Of a stretch of DNA of 64,000 nucleotides, positions 1-8,359 are shown one piece after another. The notes under the pieces are model-generated. The model did no database searches. It was not told where the DNA came from and saw only the letters and a list, made by a program, of their open reading frames with translations. How positions within the stretch are numbered: the stretch's first letter is position 1; each line of letters starts with the position of its first letter. Position numbers and translations under genes: made by a program. Source of the DNA: Pseudomonas fluorescens. GTDB taxonomy: Bacteria; Pseudomonadota; Gammaproteobacteria; Pseudomonadales; Pseudomonadaceae. Location of the stretch: positions 1-64,000 of the forward strand of contig NZ_KZ478005.1 of NCBI RefSeq assembly GCF_002837185.1. The letters run 5' to 3'.

Positions 1-120
1 CGGGTTGCCCACGGATTCAAGCCTGCGTTCGGCCAGCGTGGTTTGACGGGGCGCCTGAGATCAAGATCAAAAGCGCGGCGGCCTTAGAGCCGACCGGTAT
101 CTTGCGCCGATCCCGGTCAA

Positions 121-215
121 AATGTGGGAGGGGGCTTGCCCCCGATGGCGGTGGGTTAGTCACTGATGCACTCACTGACTCTCCCGCATCGAGGGCAAGC
201 CCCCCCTCCCACATT
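121..215. repeat. REP doublet (inverted pair), copy 1
   Basis: Two inverted arms, TGTGGGAGGGGGCTTGCCCC and its near complement, flank about 30 bases of spacer. The same arms recur at 7776, 62766 and 62959, so this is a dispersed extragenic palindrome of the kind abundant in P. fluorescens. It lies 3' of the RidA gene. Bases 1-120 to its left show no credible gene. Confidence 0.9.
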
Positions 216-234
216 TTCTGCAGCCCCTCAGGCA

Positions 235-615
235 TCAGGCCTTGGCGGCCATTGCGGTGACTTCAACCCGCATGCCTTTGACGGCCAGTTCGGCAACGCC
301 TACTGCCGCGCGTACCGGCCAGGGTTTGGCGAAAAAGCGCTTGTACACTTCGTTGAACGCGGCACGGTCAGCCATGTCGGTGAGGTAGATGGTCAGGTGC
401 ATCACCCGGTCCATGGAGCTCCCGGCTTTTTCCAGGGCGACTTTCAGCGCTTGCAGGGTGCATTCGCTTTGCCGTGTGATATCGCCCAGTTCCAGGCTGC
501 CGTCGGCGTGGGTCGGAATCTGGGTGGAAACCAGGATGCCGTTGAAGCCGATCACGTCGGAGGAGATGGACTCCGCATGCGGATCAGGGGTGAACTGTAG
601 ATCGTGGTTTGCCAT
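235..615 (-). CDS. RidA family protein (enamine/imine deaminase)
   Basis: A 126-residue protein, the normal length for the RidA/YjgF family, which hydrolyses reactive enamine/imine intermediates released by PLP enzymes. The core is recognisable, and the arginine that binds the substrate carboxylate in RidA is present in PVRAAVGV (R102), so it is probably an active deaminase. The ATG at 615 has a good Shine-Dalgarno, GAGAGG, five bases upstream. It is transcribed alone, divergently from the chemoreceptor that follows. It is a useful contrast with the RidA-like domain fused to the P450 at 57.9 kb, which lacks this arginine. The exact substrate cannot be told from sequence. Confidence 0.88.
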   Translation of the reverse strand: MANHDLQFTPDPHAESISSDVIGFNGILVSTQIPTHADGSLELGDITRQSECTLQALKVALEKAGSSMDRVMHLTIYLTDMADRAAFNEVYKRFFAKPWPVRAAVGVAELAVKGMRVEVTAMAAKA

Positions 616-798
616 GAAAACCTCTCGCGTTGGCGTAAACGTTGCCGGGCAGTCTAACCATTGAGGCCCTGCGGGTCACGATGGCGCCCAGTAGTTTTTC
701 TGACGTCAAAAAAGAAAACTCCATCCCGGGTAAAGTCGCTTAAAGCCGCGCCGATAGCGTGTTAGAGACCGATTCTCCGCATGGCTGAGGGCAACATC

Positions 799-2154
799 AT
801 GTTCAACGCGAAACTCAAACAAGAACTGGCGGCCAGGACGGTCGAAGTCGATGAGTACAAAGGACTGATTGCTGCACTCGAACGCTCCATGGCCGTCGTC
901 GAATTCGACCTCAACGGCAAGGTGCTGCGTGCCAATGATAATTTTCTGAATACCCTGGGCTACAGCCGCGAGCAATTGGCCGGCAAGACCCATCGCGATT
1001 TTTGCTCCCCCGCCCTCATCGGCAGCCCGGCCTACGCTCAATTATGGAGCGACCTGCGCGCCGGCAAGTTTGTGTCCGGCACCTTCAAGCGCGTGCATAG
1101 CAGCGGCGCGACCATTTGGCTGGAGGCCAGCTATAACCCGCTGCTGGATGAGCGTGGGCAGGTGCTGAAGGTGGTCAAGTACGCGCTGGATGTCACCGCC
1201 AAGGTCGAGCAGGAAGCCGCCACCCGCAGCAAACTCGCCGCACTGGACCGGGCGATGGCGGTGATCGAGTTCGATTTGAGCGGCCAGGTGCTGGACGCCA
1301 ATGCCAACTTCCAACACGTCATGGGGTATTCGCTGGCGGAACTCAAAGGTAAACATCACCGTTTGTTTTGCGAGCCGAGCCTGATCAACAGCAGTGAATA
1401 CGCTGATTTCTGGCGACGTTTGAACAACGGTGAGTTTTTCACCGGTCAGTTCAAGCGACTCGGCAAACACGGCCGGGTCCTGTGGCTGGAGGCCAGTTAC
1501 AACCCGGTCTACGACGGCGACGGCAAGTTGGTCAAGATCGTCAAGTTCGCCAGCGATATCACCGAGCGCGTCGAGAAGTTCGAGGAGGACTCGCGCGGGG
1601 CGTCGCGGGCTTATCATATTTCATCGGAAACCGAACGCTTTGCCGAGCACGGCACTCAGGTCATTCAGGATACCGCCACCGAGATGCGCCGCATTGCCGA
1701 CAATATCGGCGCATCGGCGCGGCTGGTGGGGCAGTTGGGCGATCGCTCGGAACAGATCACCGCGATCGTCAATACCATTCGCGGGATTGCCGACCAGACC
1801 AACCTGTTGGCGCTCAACGCCGCCATTGAGGCTGCACGCGCCGGTGATCAGGGACGCGGCTTTGCGGTGGTGGCCGATGAGGTCAGGCAACTGGCGGGGC
1901 GTACCAGCCGCTCCACTGCGGAAATCGCTGAGATGATCGGCATGATCCTGACCGAAACCCGGGATGCCGTGAGCAGCATGAACGCTACCCAGGAAGGTGC
2001 GCAGCGCGGGGTGAGCCTGGCCGATCAGGCCGGATCGGTGATTTTGCAGATCCGCACCAGCACCAGCGATGCGGTGCAGGCGGTGAGCATGTTTGCGTCC
2101 AAGCTGGACGAGTCGGAAGTTATTCCAAAGGCCGCAGTGGGCTGGGTGGGTTGA
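799..2154 (+). CDS. Soluble methyl-accepting chemotaxis protein with two PAS domains
   Basis: The protein has 451 residues. Two PAS domains in tandem (about residues 20-125 and 145-250) are recognisable as repeats of each other: both contain a VxEFDLxGxVLxAN segment and a WLEASYNP segment. They are followed by an MCP signalling hairpin whose tip contains ADQTNLLALNAAIEAARAG and FAVVADEVRQLA. There is no transmembrane segment or signal peptide, so it should be a cytoplasmic, Aer-like sensor, perhaps of redox or energy state. The arm after the hairpin tip is short (roughly 80 residues). I prefer the ATG at 799, preceded by GAGGG at 786-790, over the in-frame ATG at 781, which has no good ribosome site. 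The PAS ligand is unknown. Confidence 0.88.
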   Translation: MFNAKLKQELAARTVEVDEYKGLIAALERSMAVVEFDLNGKVLRANDNFLNTLGYSREQLAGKTHRDFCSPALIGSPAYAQLWSDLRAGKFVSGTFKRVHSSGATIWLEASYNPLLDERGQVLKVVKYALDVTAKVEQEAATRSKLAALDRAMAVIEFDLSGQVLDANANFQHVMGYSLAELKGKHHRLFCEPSLINSSEYADFWRRLNNGEFFTGQFKRLGKHGRVLWLEASYNPVYDGDGKLVKIVKFASDITERVEKFEEDSRGASRAYHISSETERFAEHGTQVIQDTATEMRRIADNIGASARLVGQLGDRSEQITAIVNTIRGIADQTNLLALNAAIEAARAGDQGRGFAVVADEVRQLAGRTSRSTAEIAEMIGMILTETRDAVSSMNATQEGAQRGVSLADQAGSVILQIRTSTSDAVQAVSMFASKLDESEVIPKAAVGWVG

Positions 2155-2173
2155 TGCTGATCCACTGAAAGCG

Positions 2174-2216
2174 CGCGCCGGTACTGATCGCCAGGACCAG
2201 CACCGGCGCGGTCTTT
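2174..2216. terminator. Probable bidirectional terminator between convergent genes
   Basis: A perfect 9-bp inverted repeat, CGCGCCGGT at 2174-2182 and ACCGGCGCG at 2202-2210, followed by GTCTTT. It lies between the 3' ends of the chemoreceptor and the oxaloacetate decarboxylase gene. The loop is long (19 bases) and the T tract is weak. Confidence 0.55.
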
Positions 2217-3084
2217 ACTCTTTCACATCCATGAACTCTTCAGCCCACGCCACATAGCTTTCCGGCAATGTGTAGGTGTGGGTCAACTCCGTGGCGCTGA
2301 GGTTCGAGGTGCTGTGGGTGAGCTGGCGTTGCGCACGCAGGCTGTCGTAAGTGGCCTTGATCGCGGCAAAGTAGGCGCCATGCCCGGCCACCACAATACG
2401 CACGCCCAGGCTGGCCAGGCGCTCGCTGTCATGCAGCTGCGGGTTGCCGTAGGTCACCAGCATCAGCGGTACCGTGAGCTTTTCGGCGATTTTTTCCAGG
2501 TGCTCGAAGTCTTTGACGCCGACCATGCAGATCCCGTCGGCGCCGGCCTTTTCGTAGGCCTGGGTGCGGGCGATCACGTCTTCGGTGGGCAACACGCCGG
2601 CGTTGGTGCGGGCAATGATCGACAGTTCTGGGTCGACACGCGCTTCGAGGGCCGCCTTGACCTTGCCGATGCCTTCCTCGACGGAGATCAAATCCGTGGA
2701 TTTACGCCCGAATTGCGCAGGCAACAGGGTGTCTTCGATGGTCAGCGCCGCAACGCCGGCGCGTTCCAATTCTTCAACCGTACGCATCACGTTGAGGGCG
2801 TTGCCGTAGCCGTGGTCGGCGTCGGCAATGAACGGCAACTGCGCGACACGGCCGATACGGGTGGCCTGCTCGACGAACTCACTCAGGGTAATCAACGCAA
2901 AATCGGGTGCCGCCAGTACCTGCAGGGAGGCGACGGAGCCGCCGAGGATACCGACCTCAAAGCCCAGGTCAGCCGCGATACGCGCGGACATGGGGTCGAA
3001 AACCGAGGCGGTTTCGACACAGATTGGCTTGGCAAGCAGTTCGCGGAAGTTGCGGCGCAGCGCTGAGTGAGAAATCTTGGGCAT
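2215..3084 (-). CDS. Oxaloacetate decarboxylase (PEP mutase/isocitrate lyase superfamily)
   Basis: A 289-residue TIM-barrel protein of the PEP mutase/isocitrate lyase superfamily. It carries the metal-binding DADHGYGN segment near residue 108 and TIEDTLLPAQFGR shortly after. Length and motifs match the P. aeruginosa PA4872-type oxaloacetate decarboxylase, which converts oxaloacetate to pyruvate and CO2 with Mg2+. The ATG at 3084 has AGGAAA just upstream. It is a single-gene unit convergent with the chemoreceptor. A closely related lyase acting on another 2-oxo acid or on methylisocitrate cannot be excluded, but methylisocitrate lyases have a different metal loop. Confidence 0.85.
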   Translation of the reverse strand: MPKISHSALRRNFRELLAKPICVETASVFDPMSARIAADLGFEVGILGGSVASLQVLAAPDFALITLSEFVEQATRIGRVAQLPFIADADHGYGNALNVMRTVEELERAGVAALTIEDTLLPAQFGRKSTDLISVEEGIGKVKAALEARVDPELSIIARTNAGVLPTEDVIARTQAYEKAGADGICMVGVKDFEHLEKIAEKLTVPLMLVTYGNPQLHDSERLASLGVRIVVAGHGAYFAAIKATYDSLRAQRQLTHSTSNLSATELTHTYTLPESYVAWAEEFMDVKE

Positions 3085-3223
3085 GGTCTTTCCTGGCTTT
3101 GGTCATCGTCAAGTGACGATCAATGTCTATTCGTGGTGGCGCGAGATTACCACGGCGACGGGCAGGGGTTTATGACGTTTGAGCGTTTAGCAGGGAAGGA
3201 AGGGGCAACCGAGATAGGTGGTT

Positions 3224-3244
3224 AAAATGCAACAACTGCATTTT
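3224..3244. promoter_or_regulatory. Palindrome upstream of the sulfonate-binding protein gene
   Basis: A perfect 8-bp inverted repeat, AAAATGCA-N5-TGCATTTT, in the 292-bp non-coding stretch 3085-3376. It lies 133 bases before the start of the binding-protein gene, so it could be an operator for a transcription factor. It could also act as a weak terminator because a T run follows. The rest of this gap shows nothing recognisable. Confidence 0.35.
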
Positions 3245-3376
3245 TACAGCATTAGGTTATGCACTAAAGATATTTTACAAGGCATTCTTATAACCTCATC
3301 GTAGCCCCCACAACGACCCCCGAGACCGCACGCGCGGATCGACCTGAAGTGCCTCACACGGCATCTGGAGACGAAC

Positions 3377-4333
3377 GTGCGTTACCTGACAACACTGGCG
3401 GCCGCGCTGGCCACCGCATTGATCTGCCTGGGCGCGCATGCGCAAACGCTGGTTGTGGGCGACCAGAGCTACAACGCCCAGGCCGCGATGGAAGCGGCAG
3501 GGGTGCTGGATGACTTGCCGTACACCCTTGAGTGGAAACAATTCACTGCCGGATCGCCGGTGGCCGAAGCGCTCAATGTCGGCAGCCTGGATATAGGCCT
3601 GCTCGGCGACGCGCCCGTGTTGTTCCTGGGCGCATTGGGCGCGCCGATCAAGGTGATTGCCCTCAGCCGGCAAAACCTGGCGGGCGTGGCCATTCTGGTG
3701 AAACAGGATTCGCCGATCCACAGCCTGGCGGACCTTGCAGGCAAACGCGCCGCCATCTGGAAAGGCTCCTGGAGTCAGCAACTGCTGCTGAGCGCATTGG
3801 ATAAAGCCGGTGTTGCCCGGGACGCCCTGGAGCTGCGCTACCTCAGTGCACTGGATGCCTCCCATGCGCTGGAAGGCGGTGCGGTCGACGTCATCGCTAC
3901 CTGGGAACCCTATGTCACCCAACAGGAACGTCAAGGTGCGCGCGTACTGGCGACGGCAGAAGGGTTGATCCCGGCGCAGAGTTTTATCGCCGCCAACGCC
4001 ACGGCGGTCGAAAGCAAGCGTGCGCCCATCAGCGACTTTCTCCAGCGCCTGAAAAAAGCCCGCGACTGGGCACGCCAAAGTCCGGCCAACACCAATGCCT
4101 ACGCCGACGCCTGGTCCAGACGCACCCGCGCCGACGCTGATATTGCACGCGTCTGGTTTGCCCGGGCGCGCACCACCGTCGAGCCGCTGAACGCCCAGGC
4201 GCCCATTGAAGCGCAGAAGACCGTGGACTTTTTCGCCAGCCAGGGCCTGGTCAAATCGTTCCCGGCCGCCAGCCTGTTCGACCCCTCATTCAGCGCGGCC
4301 CTGCAGCCGGCCGTCGCACAAACACAGCCCTGA
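3377..4333 (+). CDS. Periplasmic substrate-binding protein, SsuA/aliphatic sulfonate type
   Basis: A 318-residue protein with a clear signal peptide (about residues 1-22, cleavage after GAHA). A type 2 periplasmic binding fold of the SsuA/NMT1 family follows: DIGLLGDAPVL is typical of the ligand-binding lobe, with AAIWKGSW further on. It should bind a sulfonate or similar small anion for an ABC importer. The start is a GTG at 3377 with GGAG six bases upstream. It is followed 23 bp later by an FMN-dependent monooxygenase, which fits desulfonation or a related oxidative cleavage. No SsuB/SsuC permease or ATPase is linked, so it must use a transporter encoded elsewhere. Confidence 0.82.
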   Translation: MRYLTTLAAALATALICLGAHAQTLVVGDQSYNAQAAMEAAGVLDDLPYTLEWKQFTAGSPVAEALNVGSLDIGLLGDAPVLFLGALGAPIKVIALSRQNLAGVAILVKQDSPIHSLADLAGKRAAIWKGSWSQQLLLSALDKAGVARDALELRYLSALDASHALEGGAVDVIATWEPYVTQQERQGARVLATAEGLIPAQSFIAANATAVESKRAPISDFLQRLKKARDWARQSPANTNAYADAWSRRTRADADIARVWFARARTTVEPLNAQAPIEAQKTVDFFASQGLVKSFPAASLFDPSFSAALQPAVAQTQP

Positions 4334-4356
4334 ATACCCCAAGGATTGGCTCTGAC

Positions 4357-5679
4357 ATGACCACACGACAGCTCAAACTGGGCGCCTTGACCATGGGCAG
4401 CGGTGGCCCGGGCCGCCACAACCTGTGGCTCGATCCGCAATTGCCTGCCGACGCCAGCGTCAACATCGACTGGTATATCGATATCGCACGCCAGGCCGAG
4501 GCGGCGCTGTTCGACTTGATGTTCATCGTCGACAGCCAATTCATCACCCCGGGCTCGCCGTCCCATTACCTCAACCGCCTGGAGCCGCTGACATTGTTGT
4601 CGGCACTGGCCGTCAGCACGCGGCATATCGGCCTGGTCGGTACGCTGACGACTTCATACAACGCGCCCTATAACGTTGCGCGGCGCCTGGCCTCCCTGGA
4701 CTTGATCAGCAAAGGCCGCGCCGGCTGGAACGTGGTGACCAGTGGCGACGCCGGCACTGCCGGCAATTACAGCCGTGACGAGCATTACGACTACACCACG
4801 CGCTACAGCCGCGCGGCCGAACACGTGCAGGTGGTGCAGGGGCTGTGGAACTCCTACGAGGACGACGCCTTTGTGCGCGACCGTGCCACCGGGCAATTTC
4901 TGGACCCGAGCAAACTGCACAGCCTCAATCACCAGGGCGAACACTTTTCAGTGGTCGGCCCATTGAATATCCAGCGCTCACCCCAGGGCCAGCCGGTGAT
5001 ATTCCAGGCTGGGGATTCCGAGCAAGGCCGCGACCTGGGCGCCGCGACAGCCGATGTGATCTTCACCCATGCCGCCAGCATCGAGCAGGGCCAGGCGTTC
5101 TACCGGGATATAAAGGGCAGGGCGCTGACCTCGGGCCGTGACCCCGAGCAACTGCTGATCATGCCGGGGGCCGAGGTGTATGTGGGCGACACCGATGCGC
5201 ACGCCCGCGACATCGAGCAGCATTATCATCAGGTCGACCATAGTTTCGAGCTGGCACTCAAAGAGTTCGGACGTCATTTCGGCTGGCATGACTTCAGCCA
5301 GTACGACCTCGATGCACCCTTTCCTCAAGAGAGCCTGGAGGCTGCGCGCAGCAGCTTTTTCACCGCCGCCCAGCGCATTGCCGATCAGGCCCGCGAGAAC
5401 GGCTTCACGCTGCGCCAGGCGGTGGAGTTTGGTCGCCAACTGCGTCCGGGCGCGTTCACAGGCACGGCCGACACGGTCGCGCAGAAAATGGCGGACTGGC
5501 TGCAGGCCCGTGCCGTGGACGGTTTCAACATCTACATCGGGCACCCGGAGCAATTTGCTCGATTTACCCGGGAGGTCATTCCGTTACTGCAGGAGCGGGG
5601 CGTTTACCGGACCGCGTATGAAGGGACGACATTGCGCGAGAGCCTGGGGCTGGACATTGCGCCGTATGCGCGGCGTTAA
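4357..5679 (+). CDS. FMN-dependent monooxygenase, NtaA/SnaA/DszA family
   Basis: A 440-residue flavin monooxygenase of the bacterial luciferase-like class, subfamily NtaA/SnaA/DszA. N-terminal LGALTMGSGGPGRHNLW, GLVGTLTTSYNAPYN and GWNVVTSGD are hallmark stretches for FMNH2 binding and the barrel core. These enzymes use reduced FMN and O2 to oxidise carbon next to N or S (nitrilotriacetate, dibenzothiophene sulfone, pristinamycin). Together with the preceding sulfonate-type binding protein, it probably releases sulfur or nitrogen from an organic source. No flavin reductase is linked. The substrate cannot be assigned. Length is normal and the frame is intact. Confidence 0.87.
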   Translation: MTTRQLKLGALTMGSGGPGRHNLWLDPQLPADASVNIDWYIDIARQAEAALFDLMFIVDSQFITPGSPSHYLNRLEPLTLLSALAVSTRHIGLVGTLTTSYNAPYNVARRLASLDLISKGRAGWNVVTSGDAGTAGNYSRDEHYDYTTRYSRAAEHVQVVQGLWNSYEDDAFVRDRATGQFLDPSKLHSLNHQGEHFSVVGPLNIQRSPQGQPVIFQAGDSEQGRDLGAATADVIFTHAASIEQGQAFYRDIKGRALTSGRDPEQLLIMPGAEVYVGDTDAHARDIEQHYHQVDHSFELALKEFGRHFGWHDFSQYDLDAPFPQESLEAARSSFFTAAQRIADQARENGFTLRQAVEFGRQLRPGAFTGTADTVAQKMADWLQARAVDGFNIYIGHPEQFARFTREVIPLLQERGVYRTAYEGTTLRESLGLDIAPYARR

Positions 5680-5837
5680 GTCAGGTGCCGTGAACGCTGA
5701 ACAGTCACCGCCCCATTTGGCATAACTGCTGTGCGGATCAAGGGATTAATCGGCAGACGCGTCGTGCCTATAGTTCACTCACCCACGCAGCGCATTCAAC
5801 CGCGCTGCGCAACCAGCCCCGGACTGAGGTGAGCCTG

Positions 5838-6770
5838 ATGAACCGTGAATTCGATCCCGCCCTGAGCGCTATCAACCAAGTGGACGCCGAGTACTTCGAG
5901 TACAGCAAGGCGGCCAACCCTATCAGTGCCAATCTCATCCCGCGCATTCCCTATCACAGCTTTCCCGCCTCGCTGTACGACAGCGGCCCTTCGCGCGTGG
6001 TACCGCTGGACCTCAGCGACGCCCTGGGCTGTGAAGGCCCGGCGACCGGTCCGGGCTTGTGCGCGAACTTCATGCGGCTTAATCGCGGCGATACGCTCAC
6101 CTTGCACCCCAACGCCACTTCGCAGGTGTTCTATGTGATCGCGGGAGAGGGCCGTGCGGTTCAGGGTGAGTTCGTGATTGAATGGTCAACGGGCTGCTTT
6201 ATCGCGCTGCCCGGCCTGCAGGAGGCGCAATTTTGCGCCAGCCAGGATGCGCGTCTCTACTATGTGCACGACGAACCCTTGTTGCGTTACCTGGGCGTGA
6301 CCGCCAGCGCCGAGCGTTTTACCCCAACCTTGTACCCGGCGGCACTGGCCAACGCGAAGCTGCGTGAAGCAGCCGACGATCCGCGTGCCCAGGACCGCAG
6401 CCGCATCAGCATCCTGCTGGGCAACCGCAATTTCCCCCAAACCCGCACCGTGACGCATGTGCTGTGGGCGATGTATGGAATTCTGCCGGCCGGCTCGGTG
6501 CAAAAGCCCCACCGCCATCAGTCGATCGCCCTGGATTTCATCATTGACTGCCCGCCCGGTTGCTACTCCCTGGTGGGAACCGAGCTGGAGGCGGACGGGC
6601 AGATTCGCAACCCGGTGCGGGTCGACTGGGCGCCTGGCCTGGCCTTCGTGACGCCGCCGGGGTATTGGCATGCGCACTTCAACGAAGCCGACACCGAGGC
6701 GTTCCTGATCCCGATTCAGGACGCGGGGCTGCAAACCTACCTGCGTGCCTTGGATATTCGCTTCAGCTGA
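5838..6770 (+). CDS. Two-cupin-domain protein (gentisate-dioxygenase-like fold)
   Basis: A 310-residue bicupin. The first cupin includes NRGDTLTLHPNATSQVFYVI (about residues 80-100). The second includes KPHRHQSIALDFII (about 221-234) and a late GYWHAHFNEAD, giving histidines able to hold a metal in the second barrel. Function could be a dioxygenase or isomerase of small organic acids; nothing points to one substrate. I start at the ATG at 5838, which has GAGGTGA five bases upstream, rather than the overlapping GTG at 5829. It follows the monooxygenase by about 160 bp and is convergent with the LysR gene, two bases apart. Confidence 0.7.
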   Translation: MNREFDPALSAINQVDAEYFEYSKAANPISANLIPRIPYHSFPASLYDSGPSRVVPLDLSDALGCEGPATGPGLCANFMRLNRGDTLTLHPNATSQVFYVIAGEGRAVQGEFVIEWSTGCFIALPGLQEAQFCASQDARLYYVHDEPLLRYLGVTASAERFTPTLYPAALANAKLREAADDPRAQDRSRISILLGNRNFPQTRTVTHVLWAMYGILPAGSVQKPHRHQSIALDFIIDCPPGCYSLVGTELEADGQIRNPVRVDWAPGLAFVTPPGYWHAHFNEADTEAFLIPIQDAGLQTYLRALDIRFS

Positions 6771-6771
6771 G

Positions 6772-7677
6772 TCATTTCCAGTCCGGTGTCTCGCCCAGGC
6801 GCTCAACGATAAAGTCGATAAAACACCGGACCTTGGAAGACACGATGCGTTTGGGCGGGTAGACGAACCACACGGCAAATGCCCGCTCGGCGCCCTGGAT
6901 GCGCCATTGCGGCAGCCACACCACCAACTCGCCGGCCTTGAGGCTGCGGGCCACCAGCCAGTCCGGCAACAGCGCGAACCCCAAGCCCTGGCGCGCGGCG
7001 ATCAATTGCGCGTCCAGGTCATTGATCCGGATGCAGTCGCCATGCACCAACGACGCTACCCGGCTGTCGGCGACGAAGGTGATATCACTCGCGGCCTGTG
7101 TGCCCAGTATTGCGGGCACACTGGCAAGATCGGTGGGCGTCGAGGGCGGCGGGTGCTGCATGGCGAATGCCGGACTCACCACCAGGCGGTAGTGGCCGTC
7201 GCAGAGTTTGCGCGCTTTGAGCGTGGAATCGGCCAGCGCGCCAATGCGGATGGCGAGATCGACACCGGCATGAATCAGGTTGACCTGGGCGTTATCCAGC
7301 ACCAGCTCGACGCTGATCTGCGGGTAGCGCAGGCGAAAGTCGCTCAAGGCCGGAAGGATATGATGACGGGCAAAGGCCGGCGGCAGGTTGAGCTTCAACA
7401 CCCCGCGCGGGTGTTGATTCAACGCCGACGTCGCCGCCTTGGCGTGTTCCAGTTCCTCGAGCACTCTGCGGGCGTGCATCAGGAACGTCTGGCCACCTTC
7501 GGTCAGGTGCAGGGTACGTGTGGAACGGTTGAACAGCGCGATGCCCAGGTCCTGCTCAAGGTCCTTCACGTAGCGTGAAACAGTGGAGGCCTTGATGCCC
7601 AGGCGTTCGGCTGCGCGGGAGAAGTTATTGCCTTCAGCGGCTTCGACGAAAGCGGTCAGGGCGGCGAAATAATCCAC
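6772..7677 (-). CDS. LysR-family transcriptional regulator
   Basis: A typical LysR regulator of about 301 residues. The N-terminal winged helix is clear (FSRAAERLGIKASTVSRYVK, then LGIALFNRSTRTLHLTEGG), followed by a co-inducer-binding domain with FRLRYPQISVELVLDN. I place the start at the GTG at 7677, giving VDYFAALTAF as N-terminus with GAGG six bases upstream. A longer reading to 7752 would add 25 low-complexity residues absent from the family. It is convergent with the bicupin gene and may regulate it, but its target promoter is not visible; the upstream side is a REP element and a pseudogene. Confidence 0.85.
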   Translation of the reverse strand: MDYFAALTAFVEAAEGNNFSRAAERLGIKASTVSRYVKDLEQDLGIALFNRSTRTLHLTEGGQTFLMHARRVLEELEHAKAATSALNQHPRGVLKLNLPPAFARHHILPALSDFRLRYPQISVELVLDNAQVNLIHAGVDLAIRIGALADSTLKARKLCDGHYRLVVSPAFAMQHPPPSTPTDLASVPAILGTQAASDITFVADSRVASLVHGDCIRINDLDAQLIAARQGLGFALLPDWLVARSLKAGELVVWLPQWRIQGAERAFAVWFVYPPKRIVSSKVRCFIDFIVERLGETPDWK

Positions 7678-7775
7678 GGGTGGCCTCGGGGCAGGGCGGG
7701 CAGAGGTGCAGGTTGTGGATGTTTGCCTCGTGCTGTCAACTCGAACAGCCAAGCTGGCTGTGGCGGTAATCTGGC

Positions 7776-7864
7776 TGTGGGAGGGGGCTTGCTCCCGATG
7801 AGGGAGTCTCAGTCAATGCATCTTTGACTGGCCCACCGCTAACGGGAGCAAGCCCCCTCCCACA
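7776..7864. repeat. REP doublet (inverted pair), copy 2
   Basis: Arms TGTGGGAGGGGGCTTGCTCC and its complement are separated by a short spacer. It is the same family as the repeats at 121, 62766 and 62959. Its right edge coincides with the left edge of a truncated dehydrogenase gene. Confidence 0.9.
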
Positions 7865-7866
7865 TT

Positions 7867-8220
7867 GCAAGTATTGAAGCTTACCGACGGCAAGGGCGTG
7901 GACCTGCTTCTTGAAGTCGCCGGTGGCGAAGGTATCAACGACTCCGTCCAGGCAACCAGAGTGGGTGGCCGCATTGCGCAGATTGGCTTCCTGACCGCGC
8001 AAACGGCTAACCTGAAGTTGATGCCGCTGATCTTCCGCCAAACCACCCTGCGTGGCATTGCGGTTGCCCCACGCGCGTCATTCGATCGGATGAACGAGTG
8101 CCTCAACACCCATCACATCCGTCCGGTGATCGATCACGTCTACCCCTCGAACAGGCGCGTGAGGCCTACGAGCACCTGGCGCGCGGCCCATTCGGCAAGG
8201 TCGTTATCAAGGTCAGCTAA
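7867..8220 (+). pseudogene. Remnant of a zinc/medium-chain alcohol dehydrogenase (quinone reductase type)
   Basis: Only the C-terminal part (about 118 of a usual 330-340 residues) of a medium-chain dehydrogenase remains. It shows the NAD-binding stretch LTDGKGVDLLLEVAGG, then VGGRIAQIGFL and TTLRGIAV. The reading frame breaks near 8146, where one base appears to be missing after VIDHVYP. In the next frame the expected ending resumes (EQAREAYEHLARGPFGKVVI) and stops at 8218-8220. The 5' two-thirds of the gene are absent, replaced by the REP doublet ending at 7864. In the broken frame the remnant reads straight into the HoxX gene, which falsely extends that protein. Confidence 0.85.
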
Positions 8221-8359
8221 AATAGAGTTACCAGCGGGGCTCATCATTGATCCTGATCAGGTGTCCTTGCAGGCCCGCTCTGTACCATCAGGCCTCCATC
8301 GAAGACCAGGGACGGTTCAACGTGCGTCTCTGGTCGCGCATCTCAAGGACGAGTCAGCC

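Noticed and set aside
2278..3066. A 262-codon frame antiparallel to the oxaloacetate decarboxylase
   Set aside because: The opposite strand encodes a complete recognisable enzyme; this is its shadow.
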